From Sphingobium sp. SYK-6 (GTDB taxonomy: Bacteria; Pseudomonadota; Alphaproteobacteria; Sphingomonadales; Sphingomonadaceae), in the NCBI RefSeq assembly GCF_000283515.1, contig NC_015976.1:1240001-1304000 (forward strand): DNA of 64,000 nt. Reading direction: 5' to 3'. Both the position numbers and the translations under genes were made by a program. How positions within the stretch are numbered: the stretch's first letter is position 1; each line of letters begins with the position of its first letter. The notes beneath the pieces are model-generated. The model did not search any database. It was not told where the DNA came from and saw only the letters and a list, made by a program, of their open reading frames with translations. This document shows positions 37,753 through 46,865 of the stretch, piece by piece.

Positions 37753-40407
37753 CTAGGAGACGGGCGCCAGCAGTGAATCGAACAGCAGCTTGTAAGTGCC
37801 GTGCGCCTGACTGCGGTGCTGGGGGCGGAAGCCGATGAGGATCACATCCCCCTTGCCATGCTTGACCGAAACCATCGCCGCCTTGCCGGCGATCACTTCC
37901 TCGCCCAGCAGCCAGCCGCTCTGGAGCACGTCCTTGTCCGTATAGGACGCGATCACCTTCACATTCTCGTTGCGGATGCGCGGGATGACTTCATAGGCCT
38001 GACAGCCGGCCGTGAAGATGGCGAGCGCCTTGTCCGGCATGCCATAAGCGCGGGGATCACTGGTATCCACGTTCATCCGGAAGGTGGAACCGGGCGACCA
38101 GAACTCCTTGGACGACTTGCCCGCGACGACATTGGCGACCGGAAGGCCGAACTTCTTGATCGGCAGATCGCCGGCCTGGGCGAAGGTGACGAGCTTGCCC
38201 CCGGCCTTCACGAATTCCTCCAGCGCCTTGACGCCGGCATCGCCGAAGCCGCTGTGATATTCCGGTGGCACGCCTTCGAGATTGTCGCGCCCGCCGGGGC
38301 GGCCGCCCATGTCCGAGGCATCGCCCGTCATCGCGCCGAGCGAATCGTCCGGCAGCACGATCACATCATATTTCTTGATGAGATTGCCCGCCTTGATCTC
38401 GGCATCCATGATGGAGGTATAGCCATAGTCGTAGCTTTCGAACACGAAGCGGGTCCAGCCCTCGTCCATGTTGCCGCCGCGATAGCGCTTGAGCATCGCG
38501 ATGCGTGGCGCCTTGACCGCGATCGCGCTGCCGGCCGGCGCGCTGCCTGCGGCGGTGAAGTTCACGCCCGTGGAGGCCGCGATGCTCTCGGCCGTGGCGC
38601 CGCTCACGCCGGAGACAAGGAAGTCCCCGACCTTCGCCGCGCCGGACGCGGTGGTGACGCGCTGCACCGTGGCGCCGCCCTTGAGCAGCAGGTTGACCGC
38701 ATGGAAGCTGTCATTGAGCGCAGCGTCCAGCAGATAGGGGCCGCTGCCCTCGACCGTGCCGCGCGGCGCGATCGCTGCGCCGAGGCGCTCCAGCCCGGCG
38801 ATCGCGACCGGGGTGGCGACCGGCGTGCTCTCGACGCCCATGAACTCGGTCATGGCATCGGTCGACATGTCATAGGGCCGGATGGGCGTGCCATCCTTCG
38901 TGCGGGCATAGCTGTCGTCGGGGAAGAAGGTCTGGCCGAGCAGCCAGCGCACCAGGCCCATCTTCGGCTGGTCCATCGGCACGACGAAGGTGCCCGCCTC
39001 GTAGATGTGACCCTCATGCGTGAATGGCGCGGGCGCGCGATAGACGTCGACCTTCTGCGCCAGCAGGGCATTGACCATCTTGGTCGCCGTCAGCGGATCG
39101 TGCTGCTTGACGTCAATCACATAGGCCTTGGTTTCGCCCTCGGCGCCGCGCCGGGTCTGGCGCAGGGCCTTGGTGTACATATTGCGCAGCACCATTTCCT
39201 TGTTCTTCGCTGCCGCGTCCACCAGCGCCCAGGATGTCACTTTCTGCCGGTCGACGATGTCGCGCACGCGCCACCAGCCGCCGGGCCAGGGGTTGGGCAT
39301 GTTCATCTGCGCCTTGTTGTCCGGCACGTTGCGCTGGCCGCCCTTGAGCTGGTCGGGATGGACATAGAGCGGCGTGGCGAGATTGGCGCTCGCGGATTCG
39401 TCCAGCATGCCCGCGATGTTGTGGAACGGCGTGATCCAGTGGAAGCCGAAATGGCCCCAGCCTGAATAGATGGCATCGCCGATGCCACCGGAGAGGTCCG
39501 CGGCATCCAGCTCATAGGCCATGGCCGCGCCGAAGAAAGTCATCTCGCGCCACACCAGCGGATCGCCGAAAGGCCGGATCGGATCGGTATAGGGCGGGAT
39601 GGAGATGCGGGGCGCATACTGGCCCATCTGGTGATGGTCGATATAGGCCTGCGGCGTCCAGTCGCGGTACAGGATGCTGGCCAGATGCCTGGATTCCGCC
39701 ATGTTCAGCATGAAGGCGTCGCGGTTGTTATCGTGGCCGACATATTTCTGGTAGAGCCACGGCAGGGCGCCGCCTTCATAGGGCGTGCCGACATATTTCA
39801 TGTACCAGTCCTGCACCATGTCGTGCCCGTCGGGATTGAGCGAGGGCATGATGATGGTGATGACCTTGTCGAGCACGTTCATCATCTCGGGGTCGGTGCG
39901 GGTCGCCATGTCATAAGTGAACTCGACCGACGTCAGCGATGCGGCAATCTCGCTCGAATGGAGGTCGTAGGACTGGACGACGACGGCCTTGCCGTCCTTC
40001 ACGATCCGGTCCAGCTCGTCCTGCGACACGCCGCGCGGATCGGTGAGCTTGAGGTTCATCTGGCGATACTCCTCGAGCCGCGCGAGATTGGCGGGCGAGG
40101 AGATGTACAGCGCCAGGAAGGGGCGTCCTTCGGTCGACTTGCCCAGCTCAACGAGCTTGATGCGGTCGCTCGTCTTCGCCAGCTCCTGATAATAGGCGAC
40201 CATCTTCGCATAGGGCTCGAGCTTGCGGTCCGTGCCCATGCGATGGCCAAACCAGGATTCGGGCGTCGGCACGGCCGTCTGGGCGGCGGCATGGCTGACG
40301 GGGACGACGGTCGCCGCGACCATGCCCCCGATGACCGCCGCGTGCAGCGCGAGAGTCGAGCCCGACAGCATCAGGGCCCGGGCAGCTTTCTGAATGATCG
40401 GTTTCAT
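37753..40407 (-). CDS. Exported M14-family zinc carboxypeptidase with C-terminal GATase-like domain
   Basis: An 884-residue secreted peptidase. The signal peptide runs to about residue 42. Zinc ligands are H150 and E153 (YDLHSSEIAAS) and a histidine about 105 residues later (YIDHHQMG, 258-259), the spacing of M14 peptidases. The stretch KVITIIMPSLNPDGHD is also typical. After the peptidase part (to about residue 480) a middle domain and a class I GATase/ThuA-like non-catalytic domain (YDVIVLPDDSLGAM; ALEEFVKAGGKLVTFAQAGD) follow. ATG at 40407 has GGAGA 6 nt upstream. Between a TonB receptor and an amidohydrolase, it suggests peptide trimming in the periplasm. Confidence 0.88.
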   Translation of the reverse strand: MKPIIQKAARALMLSGSTLALHAAVIGGMVAATVVPVSHAAAQTAVPTPESWFGHRMGTDRKLEPYAKMVAYYQELAKTSDRIKLVELGKSTEGRPFLALYISSPANLARLEEYRQMNLKLTDPRGVSQDELDRIVKDGKAVVVQSYDLHSSEIAASLTSVEFTYDMATRTDPEMMNVLDKVITIIMPSLNPDGHDMVQDWYMKYVGTPYEGGALPWLYQKYVGHDNNRDAFMLNMAESRHLASILYRDWTPQAYIDHHQMGQYAPRISIPPYTDPIRPFGDPLVWREMTFFGAAMAYELDAADLSGGIGDAIYSGWGHFGFHWITPFHNIAGMLDESASANLATPLYVHPDQLKGGQRNVPDNKAQMNMPNPWPGGWWRVRDIVDRQKVTSWALVDAAAKNKEMVLRNMYTKALRQTRRGAEGETKAYVIDVKQHDPLTATKMVNALLAQKVDVYRAPAPFTHEGHIYEAGTFVVPMDQPKMGLVRWLLGQTFFPDDSYARTKDGTPIRPYDMSTDAMTEFMGVESTPVATPVAIAGLERLGAAIAPRGTVEGSGPYLLDAALNDSFHAVNLLLKGGATVQRVTTASGAAKVGDFLVSGVSGATAESIAASTGVNFTAAGSAPAGSAIAVKAPRIAMLKRYRGGNMDEGWTRFVFESYDYGYTSIMDAEIKAGNLIKKYDVIVLPDDSLGAMTGDASDMGGRPGGRDNLEGVPPEYHSGFGDAGVKALEEFVKAGGKLVTFAQAGDLPIKKFGLPVANVVAGKSSKEFWSPGSTFRMNVDTSDPRAYGMPDKALAIFTAGCQAYEVIPRIRNENVKVIASYTDKDVLQSGWLLGEEVIAGKAAMVSVKHGKGDVILIGFRPQHRSQAHGTYKLLFDSLLAPVS

Positions 40408-40438
40408 CGGTATCTCCATAAGAACATCATTGGACAAG

Positions 40439-40464
40439 GCGTGGCCGGACGGGCCCGGCCACGC
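40439..40464 (-). terminator. Intercistronic hairpin after the TonB-dependent receptor
   Basis: A perfect 10-bp stem GCGTGGCCGG / CCGGCCACGC with a 6-nt loop lies 10 nt after the receptor stop and 32 nt before the M14 start on the minus strand. Only CTTGTCC follows, so it probably attenuates or protects the receptor mRNA rather than stopping all transcription. Confidence 0.55.
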
Positions 40465-40473
40465 TTCCGGCGG

Positions 40474-43400
40474 CTAGAACCGGGCTTTCAGGGACATGAA
40501 GAAGTTGCGACCGAGCACGTCGTAGTTGGAGGATTCGTAGGTCTCCGGCGTGTTGCTGTAGGAAGGGGGTGCCCGGTTGAACACATTGGTCACGCCTGCT
40601 GTCAGCTGGATGTCCTTCGTGAAGGCATAGCCGACGTTGAGATCGAACAGATGATAGGCCGCGATCCCCTGTGGCGCGGAGTTCGACGTGACGGAATTGC
40701 TGTGCTGCATCTTGTCGATGAAGCGCCAGGTCACGCCCATGTCGAAGCCGCCGAGCGTGTAGGTGAGGTTGGTGTTTGCCTTCCAGGTCGGGTGGACCGC
40801 GCCGGCATTGCTCTCGATCGAGAAGCCGATGGTGCCTGCATAGTCATAGGTCGGGGCGCCCGGCAGGTTCTGCACGGCGAACTTGTCCAGATAGCTCACC
40901 ACCGTGCGGAAGCTCAGGCTGCCCGGATCGCCACCGAAGCCGAAATCGGACAGGTCGGCCGCCCAGTCGAACTGCACGTCGATGCCCTGCACCTCGAAAG
41001 TGCCGAGATTGAGCAGCGGCTGGCTGGTGGGCGGCTCGAGCGTTCCTTCGGGCGCGCGGGCCAGCAGCTGGCAGTAATAATTGTTGTTGTCGTAGGTCGG
41101 GTTGGAAGCGCCGTCCGCGTTGAAGCAATATTGCACCGACTGGGTGATCGCGAGAACGCCGATCGCGTCCTTGATCTTGATGTTGTACCAGTCGACCGAC
41201 ATCCGGATCCGGTTCAGCAGCGGACTGGTGAAGGGCGAGCTGAGCACTGCGCCGAACGACCAGGTGTCGGCGGTTTCCTCGTCCAGATCGGGATTGCCGC
41301 CCGTGAGCGGGAAGATCTGCGACGTGCCGATGAAACCGGCCGCCGTGGTGCCGTAGGTGCTTTCCGACATGCCCTGGGCGAGGCAGAGCTGCTTGACCTG
41401 CGCTTCTGCCCGCTTGCGATATTCCGAGCGATAGTCGCATGGATCGCCGGCGAGGGTGCCGGCCTGCGCCTGGCCGATGCTGGTGCTGCCTGTCGAGATC
41501 GGCGCGTAAAGCTCGCCGACGCTCGGCGCGCGGATGGCGCGGTTGTAGCCGCCGCGCAGGCGCACCTGATCGATCACGCGCCAGTCGAAATCGACCTTGT
41601 AGGTATGCGCCCCGCCGATCGAATTATAGTCCGAGTAGCGATAGCCCAGATCGAGGTTGAACTCCTGGATCAGTGGCAGATCGTGCAGCACCGGCACGAA
41701 CAGCTCGCCGAACAGCTCCTTCACATTGACCGCGCCGGACGAGGAGCGCAGCACGGCGAAGCCGATGATGTCGCTGGTCCCGTCCGGCTGGTCGAGTGCG
41801 TCGTCTGATTTGTAATCGAAGGAATTGCGGCGGTAGCTCGCGCCCATGGCGAACCGGACCGCGCCCGCCGGAAGCGGGAACAGGCTCCCCTGCAGAGTGC
41901 CCTGCACGATGTCCTGCCGCATGTTGGTCGTGTTCAGGGTGTCGCGCATGACATAGTCCTTGCACGCATCGGAAATCGGCAGGTCGCCGAAGATGTTGAA
42001 GTCCGTGCAATTGCCGAGACCGCCCGTGGGGCTGGCGAGCAGCGCTTCCATCCGGCTGAGGCTGAGGCCGCCGGTCTGGCCGTTCTTGAAGTCCGACGAA
42101 CTGGTGCTGCCGTAGAGGTCCCAGCTCAGGTCGCCGATGCCGAGCTTTCCGGTCAGGCCGACCATGAACTGCCAGACGTCATATTCGTAGGTCTGGCCGC
42201 GATTGCCGATGGCCTGCCAGGACTTGTAGAACTGGAAGTCCGCCGTGGGATTAGGCCGCGAGGCGAGGATGGTCCTCAGGTCCTCGGGGACGAAGAAGCT
42301 GTCATAGGGAATATTCTGAAGGTAGATGTTGTTCGAGAGCGTCGTGTTGACGATCGAGAATTGCTTGTAGGTCGTGAAGTTGAATTGCCCGTAGGCGGAA
42401 ATGGAATCGGTGACGTCATAGTCCACCCGGCCCATCGCCATGTAGCGTTCCATGTCCGACTGGATGTCGGCGCCGGTCCAGCCGAACTTGAACTGCTTGG
42501 ACGGACCGAAGATCGAATTGCCCGAGTCCACGAAATAGGCGTCGTCGGTTTCCACGCCCTTGAAGTTGACGACCGGCGCATTGTTGGCGGTGTAGAGCGT
42601 GCCGTCATTGTTGAAGCCGATCTGCGCGCCGCCGCTGTAACGCTGGCTGCCATTGCTGGCGACGAACGGATCAAAGCCATATTTGTCGTGGAAGATGGAA
42701 TTGACGGCTGCGAGCGTCGGCTCGTTGCCCGAGAAAAGCGCCGAACCATAGGGATTGGCTGCGTTGCCGGTCTGCGGCGTGCGGTCCGAATACCAGGGGC
42801 GCTCGCGGCGCTTGGCGCGCTCGCGCTTCGAATAATCGAGCGAGACGAAGGCCCGGCCGCGTCCGTCGTCGAAATTGCCGCCGGCGGTGGCGCTGACGCG
42901 ATAGTTCGCGCCGTCGCCATAATTGGAAATGCCGGTGGTCGCCTTGAGCGTGAGGCCGGAATAATCGCGCTTGAGGCGGAAGTTGACGACGCCTGCCGTG
43001 GCGTCCGAGCCGTAGGTCGTGGACGCGCCGCCGGTGATGACCTCGATATTGCCGATCAGGGCTTCCGGTATGGTGTTGAGGTCGACCGAGCCGTCGGGAT
43101 TGGAGGGTTGCAGGCGCTTGCCGTCGAGCAGGATCAGCGTGCGCTTGGAGCCCAGGCCGCGCAGGGTCGCATAGGCCTGGCCGCCGTTCAGGCCGGTGCC
43201 GGTGCTGGAGGTGTTGCTCTGGCCGAGGCCGCCGGCGAACTGCGGCATCTGCGCAAGGGCCCGCTCGACGGTGATCTGGCCAGTGCTTTCCAGCGATTCC
43301 GCGCCGATGGAGACGATCGGGCTGTTCGCCTGATAGTCCGGGCGGGAGATGAGCGAGCCCGTGATGACGATGTCGTCCGGTGCGTCGGCTTCGGCCTCGG

Positions 43401-43524
43401 CCGTCTGGGCGGACGCCGGTTGCATCGCGGCCAGCAGAACCGCGCTGCTGGCAGTCGCCAGCAAAATGCTTCGATGGACGACAGAGCCAATGTTACGCGA
43501 TGGAGAAGATGGAATATTCAGCAT
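40474..43524 (-). CDS. TonB-dependent outer-membrane receptor (peptide-utilisation locus)
   Basis: A 1016-residue receptor. A signal peptide (to about residue 40, ending QPASAQ) is followed by a TonB-box-like DDIVITGS, then a plug domain (ITVERALAQMPQFAGG; ATLRGLGSKRTLILLDGKRLQP; IEVITGGASTTYGSDATAGVVNF). The barrel ends RNFFMSLKARF with terminal Phe. The RGLGxxRTLxLLDGRR pattern is common in sphingomonad and Caulobacter receptors placed beside peptidases. It is transcribed from a long AT-rich upstream region. The ligand is inferred to be a peptide from the neighbouring M14 and M20 enzymes. Confidence 0.93.
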   Translation of the reverse strand: MLNIPSSPSRNIGSVVHRSILLATASSAVLLAAMQPASAQTAEAEADAPDDIVITGSLISRPDYQANSPIVSIGAESLESTGQITVERALAQMPQFAGGLGQSNTSSTGTGLNGGQAYATLRGLGSKRTLILLDGKRLQPSNPDGSVDLNTIPEALIGNIEVITGGASTTYGSDATAGVVNFRLKRDYSGLTLKATTGISNYGDGANYRVSATAGGNFDDGRGRAFVSLDYSKRERAKRRERPWYSDRTPQTGNAANPYGSALFSGNEPTLAAVNSIFHDKYGFDPFVASNGSQRYSGGAQIGFNNDGTLYTANNAPVVNFKGVETDDAYFVDSGNSIFGPSKQFKFGWTGADIQSDMERYMAMGRVDYDVTDSISAYGQFNFTTYKQFSIVNTTLSNNIYLQNIPYDSFFVPEDLRTILASRPNPTADFQFYKSWQAIGNRGQTYEYDVWQFMVGLTGKLGIGDLSWDLYGSTSSSDFKNGQTGGLSLSRMEALLASPTGGLGNCTDFNIFGDLPISDACKDYVMRDTLNTTNMRQDIVQGTLQGSLFPLPAGAVRFAMGASYRRNSFDYKSDDALDQPDGTSDIIGFAVLRSSSGAVNVKELFGELFVPVLHDLPLIQEFNLDLGYRYSDYNSIGGAHTYKVDFDWRVIDQVRLRGGYNRAIRAPSVGELYAPISTGSTSIGQAQAGTLAGDPCDYRSEYRKRAEAQVKQLCLAQGMSESTYGTTAAGFIGTSQIFPLTGGNPDLDEETADTWSFGAVLSSPFTSPLLNRIRMSVDWYNIKIKDAIGVLAITQSVQYCFNADGASNPTYDNNNYYCQLLARAPEGTLEPPTSQPLLNLGTFEVQGIDVQFDWAADLSDFGFGGDPGSLSFRTVVSYLDKFAVQNLPGAPTYDYAGTIGFSIESNAGAVHPTWKANTNLTYTLGGFDMGVTWRFIDKMQHSNSVTSNSAPQGIAAYHLFDLNVGYAFTKDIQLTAGVTNVFNRAPPSYSNTPETYESSNYDVLGRNFFMSLKARF

Positions 43525-43827
43525 GACCTATCCCCTTTGTTTGACAGGTGTCCTAAAACTGAAAATGCCTCTCCATCATCGAATAGAGCATTGATTATAT
43601 AGCTTTTCTAATTAATAGAAACTTCCTTGATTTCTGTTCATATATATAAATATTATATTTCAGTATTTTACTTTGAGGTGATGAATTTTGCTAAATGATA
43701 AAAATAATCATGAATATAATATTTGAATTGAAAGTATATTTTCCGAATATTGGCATTCTATAGGCGTGATGAATCATCCGGCCGCGCGAGCAGGCGTATC
43801 ATGACAGTGAATGTCGAGTGATTCCGT

Positions 43828-43844
43828 GGCATGACTCTCATGCC
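43828..43844. promoter_or_regulatory. Palindrome, candidate operator
   Basis: GGCATGA-CTC-TCATGCC is a perfect 7-bp-arm inverted repeat about 300 nt upstream of the receptor start. Its ATGACTCT half recurs in the repeat at 43897-43911. Confidence 0.4.
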
Positions 43845-43896
43845 TGAGAGACAAGTCGGCGCAGTAACTATCAATTTCTATTATGTCGGAGAGGAT

Positions 43897-43911
43897 GACT
43901 CTTTATGAGTC
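43897..43911. promoter_or_regulatory. Inverted repeat, candidate operator
   Basis: GACTC-TTTAT-GAGTC; together with the preceding AT it repeats the ATGACTCT word of 43828-43844, 68 nt away. Possible second binding site for the same regulator. Confidence 0.35.
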
Positions 43912-44130
43912 TTTCCTCATTCGATTCATCACCCTGTTGATGGCAGTTTGGGGCAATATATATTAATGTCAAGCGGAAATTCCGCTTTAAAAGTCCTTTA
44001 TCATGGAATTCCTGAGCGGACGGCTTTTTCACGAGCGGGAGCGGGCGGCTCTCCTCAAGGAAAACAGCTATTTAACCAGGGTTCCGTAGGGTCATGCGCC
44101 CGTTTCCGGCACGGATTGCCCGGCTCCGCT

Positions 44131-45852
44131 TTACTGGATTGCGTCTTCCGGCAGGACATCGAAGGCGATGGTGAGTCGGTCGCCGCCGTCCGGGCAAGGC
44201 ACGGTGCCGTGCCACATATAGGAGGGGAAGAGCACGAGCATGCCCGGCTGCGGCCTGACGAAATGCCCAGCTTCCAGAGGCGGGGCGGTCGGGATGCCGG
44301 GCTGGCCGAACCGGATCCAGCCGGCGCGCGCCTCTTCATCATCCATGCCGTCGGGCAGGGCGATGTAGCAGGCGGAGGAAATCCAGCCCTGTGGATGCAC
44401 ATGGTCGACATGGAAGCCGCCCGGTGAGAGTCTGACCGACCACATACCCTTGAGCCGGTAGCCGCCTCGCCGCCTCGCGCGGAAGGGATCGCTACCGGCG
44501 CCCAGGATCTCGACATAGCGGCGGATGGCGCCATCGATGGCTGTGCGAAAACCCCGGATCGCGGGATCGTCGCTCCTGAGCAGATCCGCGCTCGTCTGCG
44601 TGCCGGAGCGGAGAGACTGGTCGAGCGGATGCGCGGTGAAGCCGTGAAGGCTGCGCAGGGACGCTGCGAGATCGCCCAGATAGTCCGGCAGGCTGCTCCA
44701 GCCCGGCGGCGGCTCGATGGTCATGGCACTGACGAAGGCGTCATAATCATAGAGCGCGTCGGCGCGCCCGTCGCCCAGCAGGCGCCATGCCGTCCATTGC
44801 GCGGCGATCAGTCCCTGGTCGAGCGGTGTCAGGGCCAGTTGCGTCTCGATCCTGTCCAGCGCCTGTTGCGGCTGGCCAGTCGCCAGCAAGGCGTCGATCA
44901 CCTGATGGCGGATGCTGCCGCTCGCGGGGGCCAGAGCTTCGGCCCGCAGCGCATGGGCAAGGGCCCGTTCCGGATCAAAGCCGATGGCGAGCTGAGCGGC
45001 GGCGCTTTCCGTCTCGGCACTGCCGGGCCCTCCTGCCTGCGTGAGCAGGCGATAGCCTGTCGCCGCATCGCCCGCGGCATCATGGAAGCGCGCCATGACC
45101 ATTCGCAGGCGGCCGGCCTGCTCGGTCGCGAGGCCCGGCGCCAGTTCCGCCAGCGCTGCATCGAGGCGTCCGGTGCGCATCCACCTGAGCTGGGCGAGAT
45201 CGCGCAGCGCCTCGACATAGGATGGACGCAAGGCCACGGCGCGGCGAAACGCCTGTTCCGCTTCATCCAGCCTGTTCTGGCCCTGCAGTGCCCGCGCCAG
45301 CACCAGCCAGGTCTCGGGCGCCTTGCCGCCGAGCGCGAAAGCCTGGCGCGCCGCCGCTTCGGCGCGTTGCGCATGGCCGGCGTCCCCGAGCGCCGCCGCC
45401 AGATTGTGATAAGCGGACGATCGGGCGGGGTAGAGCGCGACGATGCGTTCGCGCTCCGCGAGCCTTTCCTCCGGCCTGTCGAGCGCCTGAAAGGCCCGGG
45501 CGCGCTCGACGAGCAAGGCTTCCGCCGGACGCGCGACGGCTGCGGCCGGGCCGGTCAGAGCGATGACGCGCTCGGGTTCGCCGCCGGCATTGAGCAGGCG
45601 TGCCAGCTCCACGGCGGCGTCCTGAAACAGCGGGTCGAGATCCAGCGCGAGGGCGAGTTCCCGCGTCGCGCCGGCCGCATCTCCCCGGTGGCGCAAGGCA
45701 AGAGCGAGGAAGAAATGGGGCCGGGCATCCTGCGGCGCCTGCCGGGCGGCCGTTTCGAGAAGTCGCTCCGCGTCGGCCAGCCTGCCTTGGCGCATCAGGT
45801 CGACGGCGCGCTGGAGATCGCCCGAGAAATGGGGGGAGGGGCCTGTGCTCAC
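44131..45852 (-). CDS. TPR protein with C-terminal putative 2OG-Fe(II) oxygenase domain
   Basis: A 573-residue cytoplasmic protein without a signal sequence. About residues 1-350 are tetratricopeptide repeats (AVDLMRQGRLADAERLLETAARQAP; AYHNLAAALGDAGHAQRAEAAARQAF; LDEAEQAFRRAVALRPSYVEALRDLA). The C part fits a 2-oxoglutarate/iron oxygenase: H481-x-D483 in FHVDHVHPQ, distal H548 in YMWHGTVP and R559 in DRLTIAF as possible 2OG ligand. Genes like this often sit beside TonB receptors in Sphingomonadales and Caulobacterales (general knowledge). It is followed by the AT-rich region and preceded by the XRE-cupin gene at 57 nt. The hydroxylation target is unknown. Confidence 0.8.
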   Translation of the reverse strand: MSTGPSPHFSGDLQRAVDLMRQGRLADAERLLETAARQAPQDARPHFFLALALRHRGDAAGATRELALALDLDPLFQDAAVELARLLNAGGEPERVIALTGPAAAVARPAEALLVERARAFQALDRPEERLAERERIVALYPARSSAYHNLAAALGDAGHAQRAEAAARQAFALGGKAPETWLVLARALQGQNRLDEAEQAFRRAVALRPSYVEALRDLAQLRWMRTGRLDAALAELAPGLATEQAGRLRMVMARFHDAAGDAATGYRLLTQAGGPGSAETESAAAQLAIGFDPERALAHALRAEALAPASGSIRHQVIDALLATGQPQQALDRIETQLALTPLDQGLIAAQWTAWRLLGDGRADALYDYDAFVSAMTIEPPPGWSSLPDYLGDLAASLRSLHGFTAHPLDQSLRSGTQTSADLLRSDDPAIRGFRTAIDGAIRRYVEILGAGSDPFRARRRGGYRLKGMWSVRLSPGGFHVDHVHPQGWISSACYIALPDGMDDEEARAGWIRFGQPGIPTAPPLEAGHFVRPQPGMLVLFPSYMWHGTVPCPDGGDRLTIAFDVLPEDAIQ

Positions 45853-45909
45853 GGACGGAGAGGGCCGAAGGTCCGGCGAGGCGGCGGAGCCATCATCTCC
45901 GGGCCAGCC

Positions 45910-46476
45910 CTAACCCGGGGTGACAACCAGCAGGCCCACGGCCGCCGTATCGGTATGATTGCGAACGGCGTGCGGCACATCCGCCGGATAGCGCGCGATG
46001 GACCCGGTGCCGACGACGGCTGTCGTGTCCGCGCTCGTCACCGTCAGTTCGCCGAGGAAGACAGTGAGATGTTCCCAGCAGCCACGCGTATGCGGGTCCG
46101 ACACCAGCTCGCCGCCGGGCGCGATGGTCAGATGATAAAGCTCCGGGCCGACGATCTTGTCCGGGCTGAGAATCCGCATGACGCACAGGCCATCCTCCGT
46201 GCGGATTTCGGGAACGAACGAGGCGGCCGTCAGCTCGATGCGCCCGCGCCGCTCCACTTTCTGCCCGCCGACGAAATCGGCGAATTCCACGCCGAGCGCT
46301 TGCGAAAGATGCCACACGGTCGCCACGGTCGGATTGGCCTGGCCACGCTCGATCTGGGACAACATCGATCTCGACACGCCCGACGCCGCCGAAAGCGTGT
46401 CGAGCGTCATTCCATGTTCCTTGCGAAGATCGCGTAGTCTGGGCCCAATAGCGGGCGGTTTCTCTCTGATGGTCAT
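45910..46476 (-). CDS. XRE-family regulator with C-terminal cupin domain
   Basis: A 188-residue one-component regulator. The HTH (about residues 10-65) is LRDLRKEHGMTLDTLSAASGVSRSMLSQIERGQ followed by NPTVATVWHLSQALGV. The cupin sensor (about 95-185) includes YHLTIAPGGELVSDPHTRG, WEHLTVFLGELTVT and YPADVPHAVRNH. Regulators of this kind usually sense small metabolites and control neighbouring catabolic genes. ATG at 46476 is preferred; a TTG 18 nt upstream is possible. It heads the minus-strand series that leads to the TonB receptor and peptidases. Confidence 0.9.
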   Translation of the reverse strand: MTIREKPPAIGPRLRDLRKEHGMTLDTLSAASGVSRSMLSQIERGQANPTVATVWHLSQALGVEFADFVGGQKVERRGRIELTAASFVPEIRTEDGLCVMRILSPDKIVGPELYHLTIAPGGELVSDPHTRGCWEHLTVFLGELTVTSADTTAVVGTGSIARYPADVPHAVRNHTDTAAVGLLVVTPG

Positions 46477-46865
46477 ATTGCCCCGGAAAACCAAATTGCC
46501 ATTTAGCTAGCCGATTTTTGCCAAAATGACAATGGATGCCGATGTAATCAGTTGTAATGCCCTGATGATTCTTCCAATTTTGGCCTATTATTTCGTAATT
46601 ATTTCTGCGGCCGTACGAAAATATGTCAAAGTCTTCTTGTTGGGAAAGTCGCTTTCATGCCCCGCCTCTTTCTCTGGCGGGGACTTCAAGGCGGCATCAA
46701 GGCAGCACTTGGTCGCACCGCCCTCCGCGCCGGTGCTGCGCAAGGAGTCAGCAGATAGAGTTTTCCATTATATCGGACAAGCCTTCTGTCGCGCGTGCGT
46801 CTCCATTCGACGCAGCGCGGGGATGTCCATGGAAGGGGGAGCGGTCCCTTCTGGAGGTGGGCCGG
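46477..46865. other. Control region before the XRE-cupin gene
   Basis: About 390 nt with no convincing gene; AT-rich from 46495 to 46640. Three related words occur: CCAAATTGCC (46491-46500), TTGCCAAAATG (46518-46528) and CCAATTTTGGCC (46574-46585), whose CCAA/TTGG arms suggest operator half-sites. CCCCGCC-tctttctct-GGCGGGG (46660-46682) is a hairpin that may end the dienelactone-hydrolase transcript coming from the right. Confidence 0.5.

Larger units (their letters stand above)
43525..44130. other. AT-rich control region upstream of the TonB-dependent receptor
   Basis: A 606-nt stretch without a gene. From about 43560 to 43765 it is strikingly AT-rich (runs such as TATATATAAATATTATATTT), unlike the GC-rich surroundings. 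It also holds inverted repeats at 43828-43844, 43897-43911 and AAGCGGAA-A-TTCCGCTT (43971-43987). It is probably the main promoter and operator region of the receptor-peptidase series, read on the minus strand. No reliable -35/-10 pair was assigned. Confidence 0.6.
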
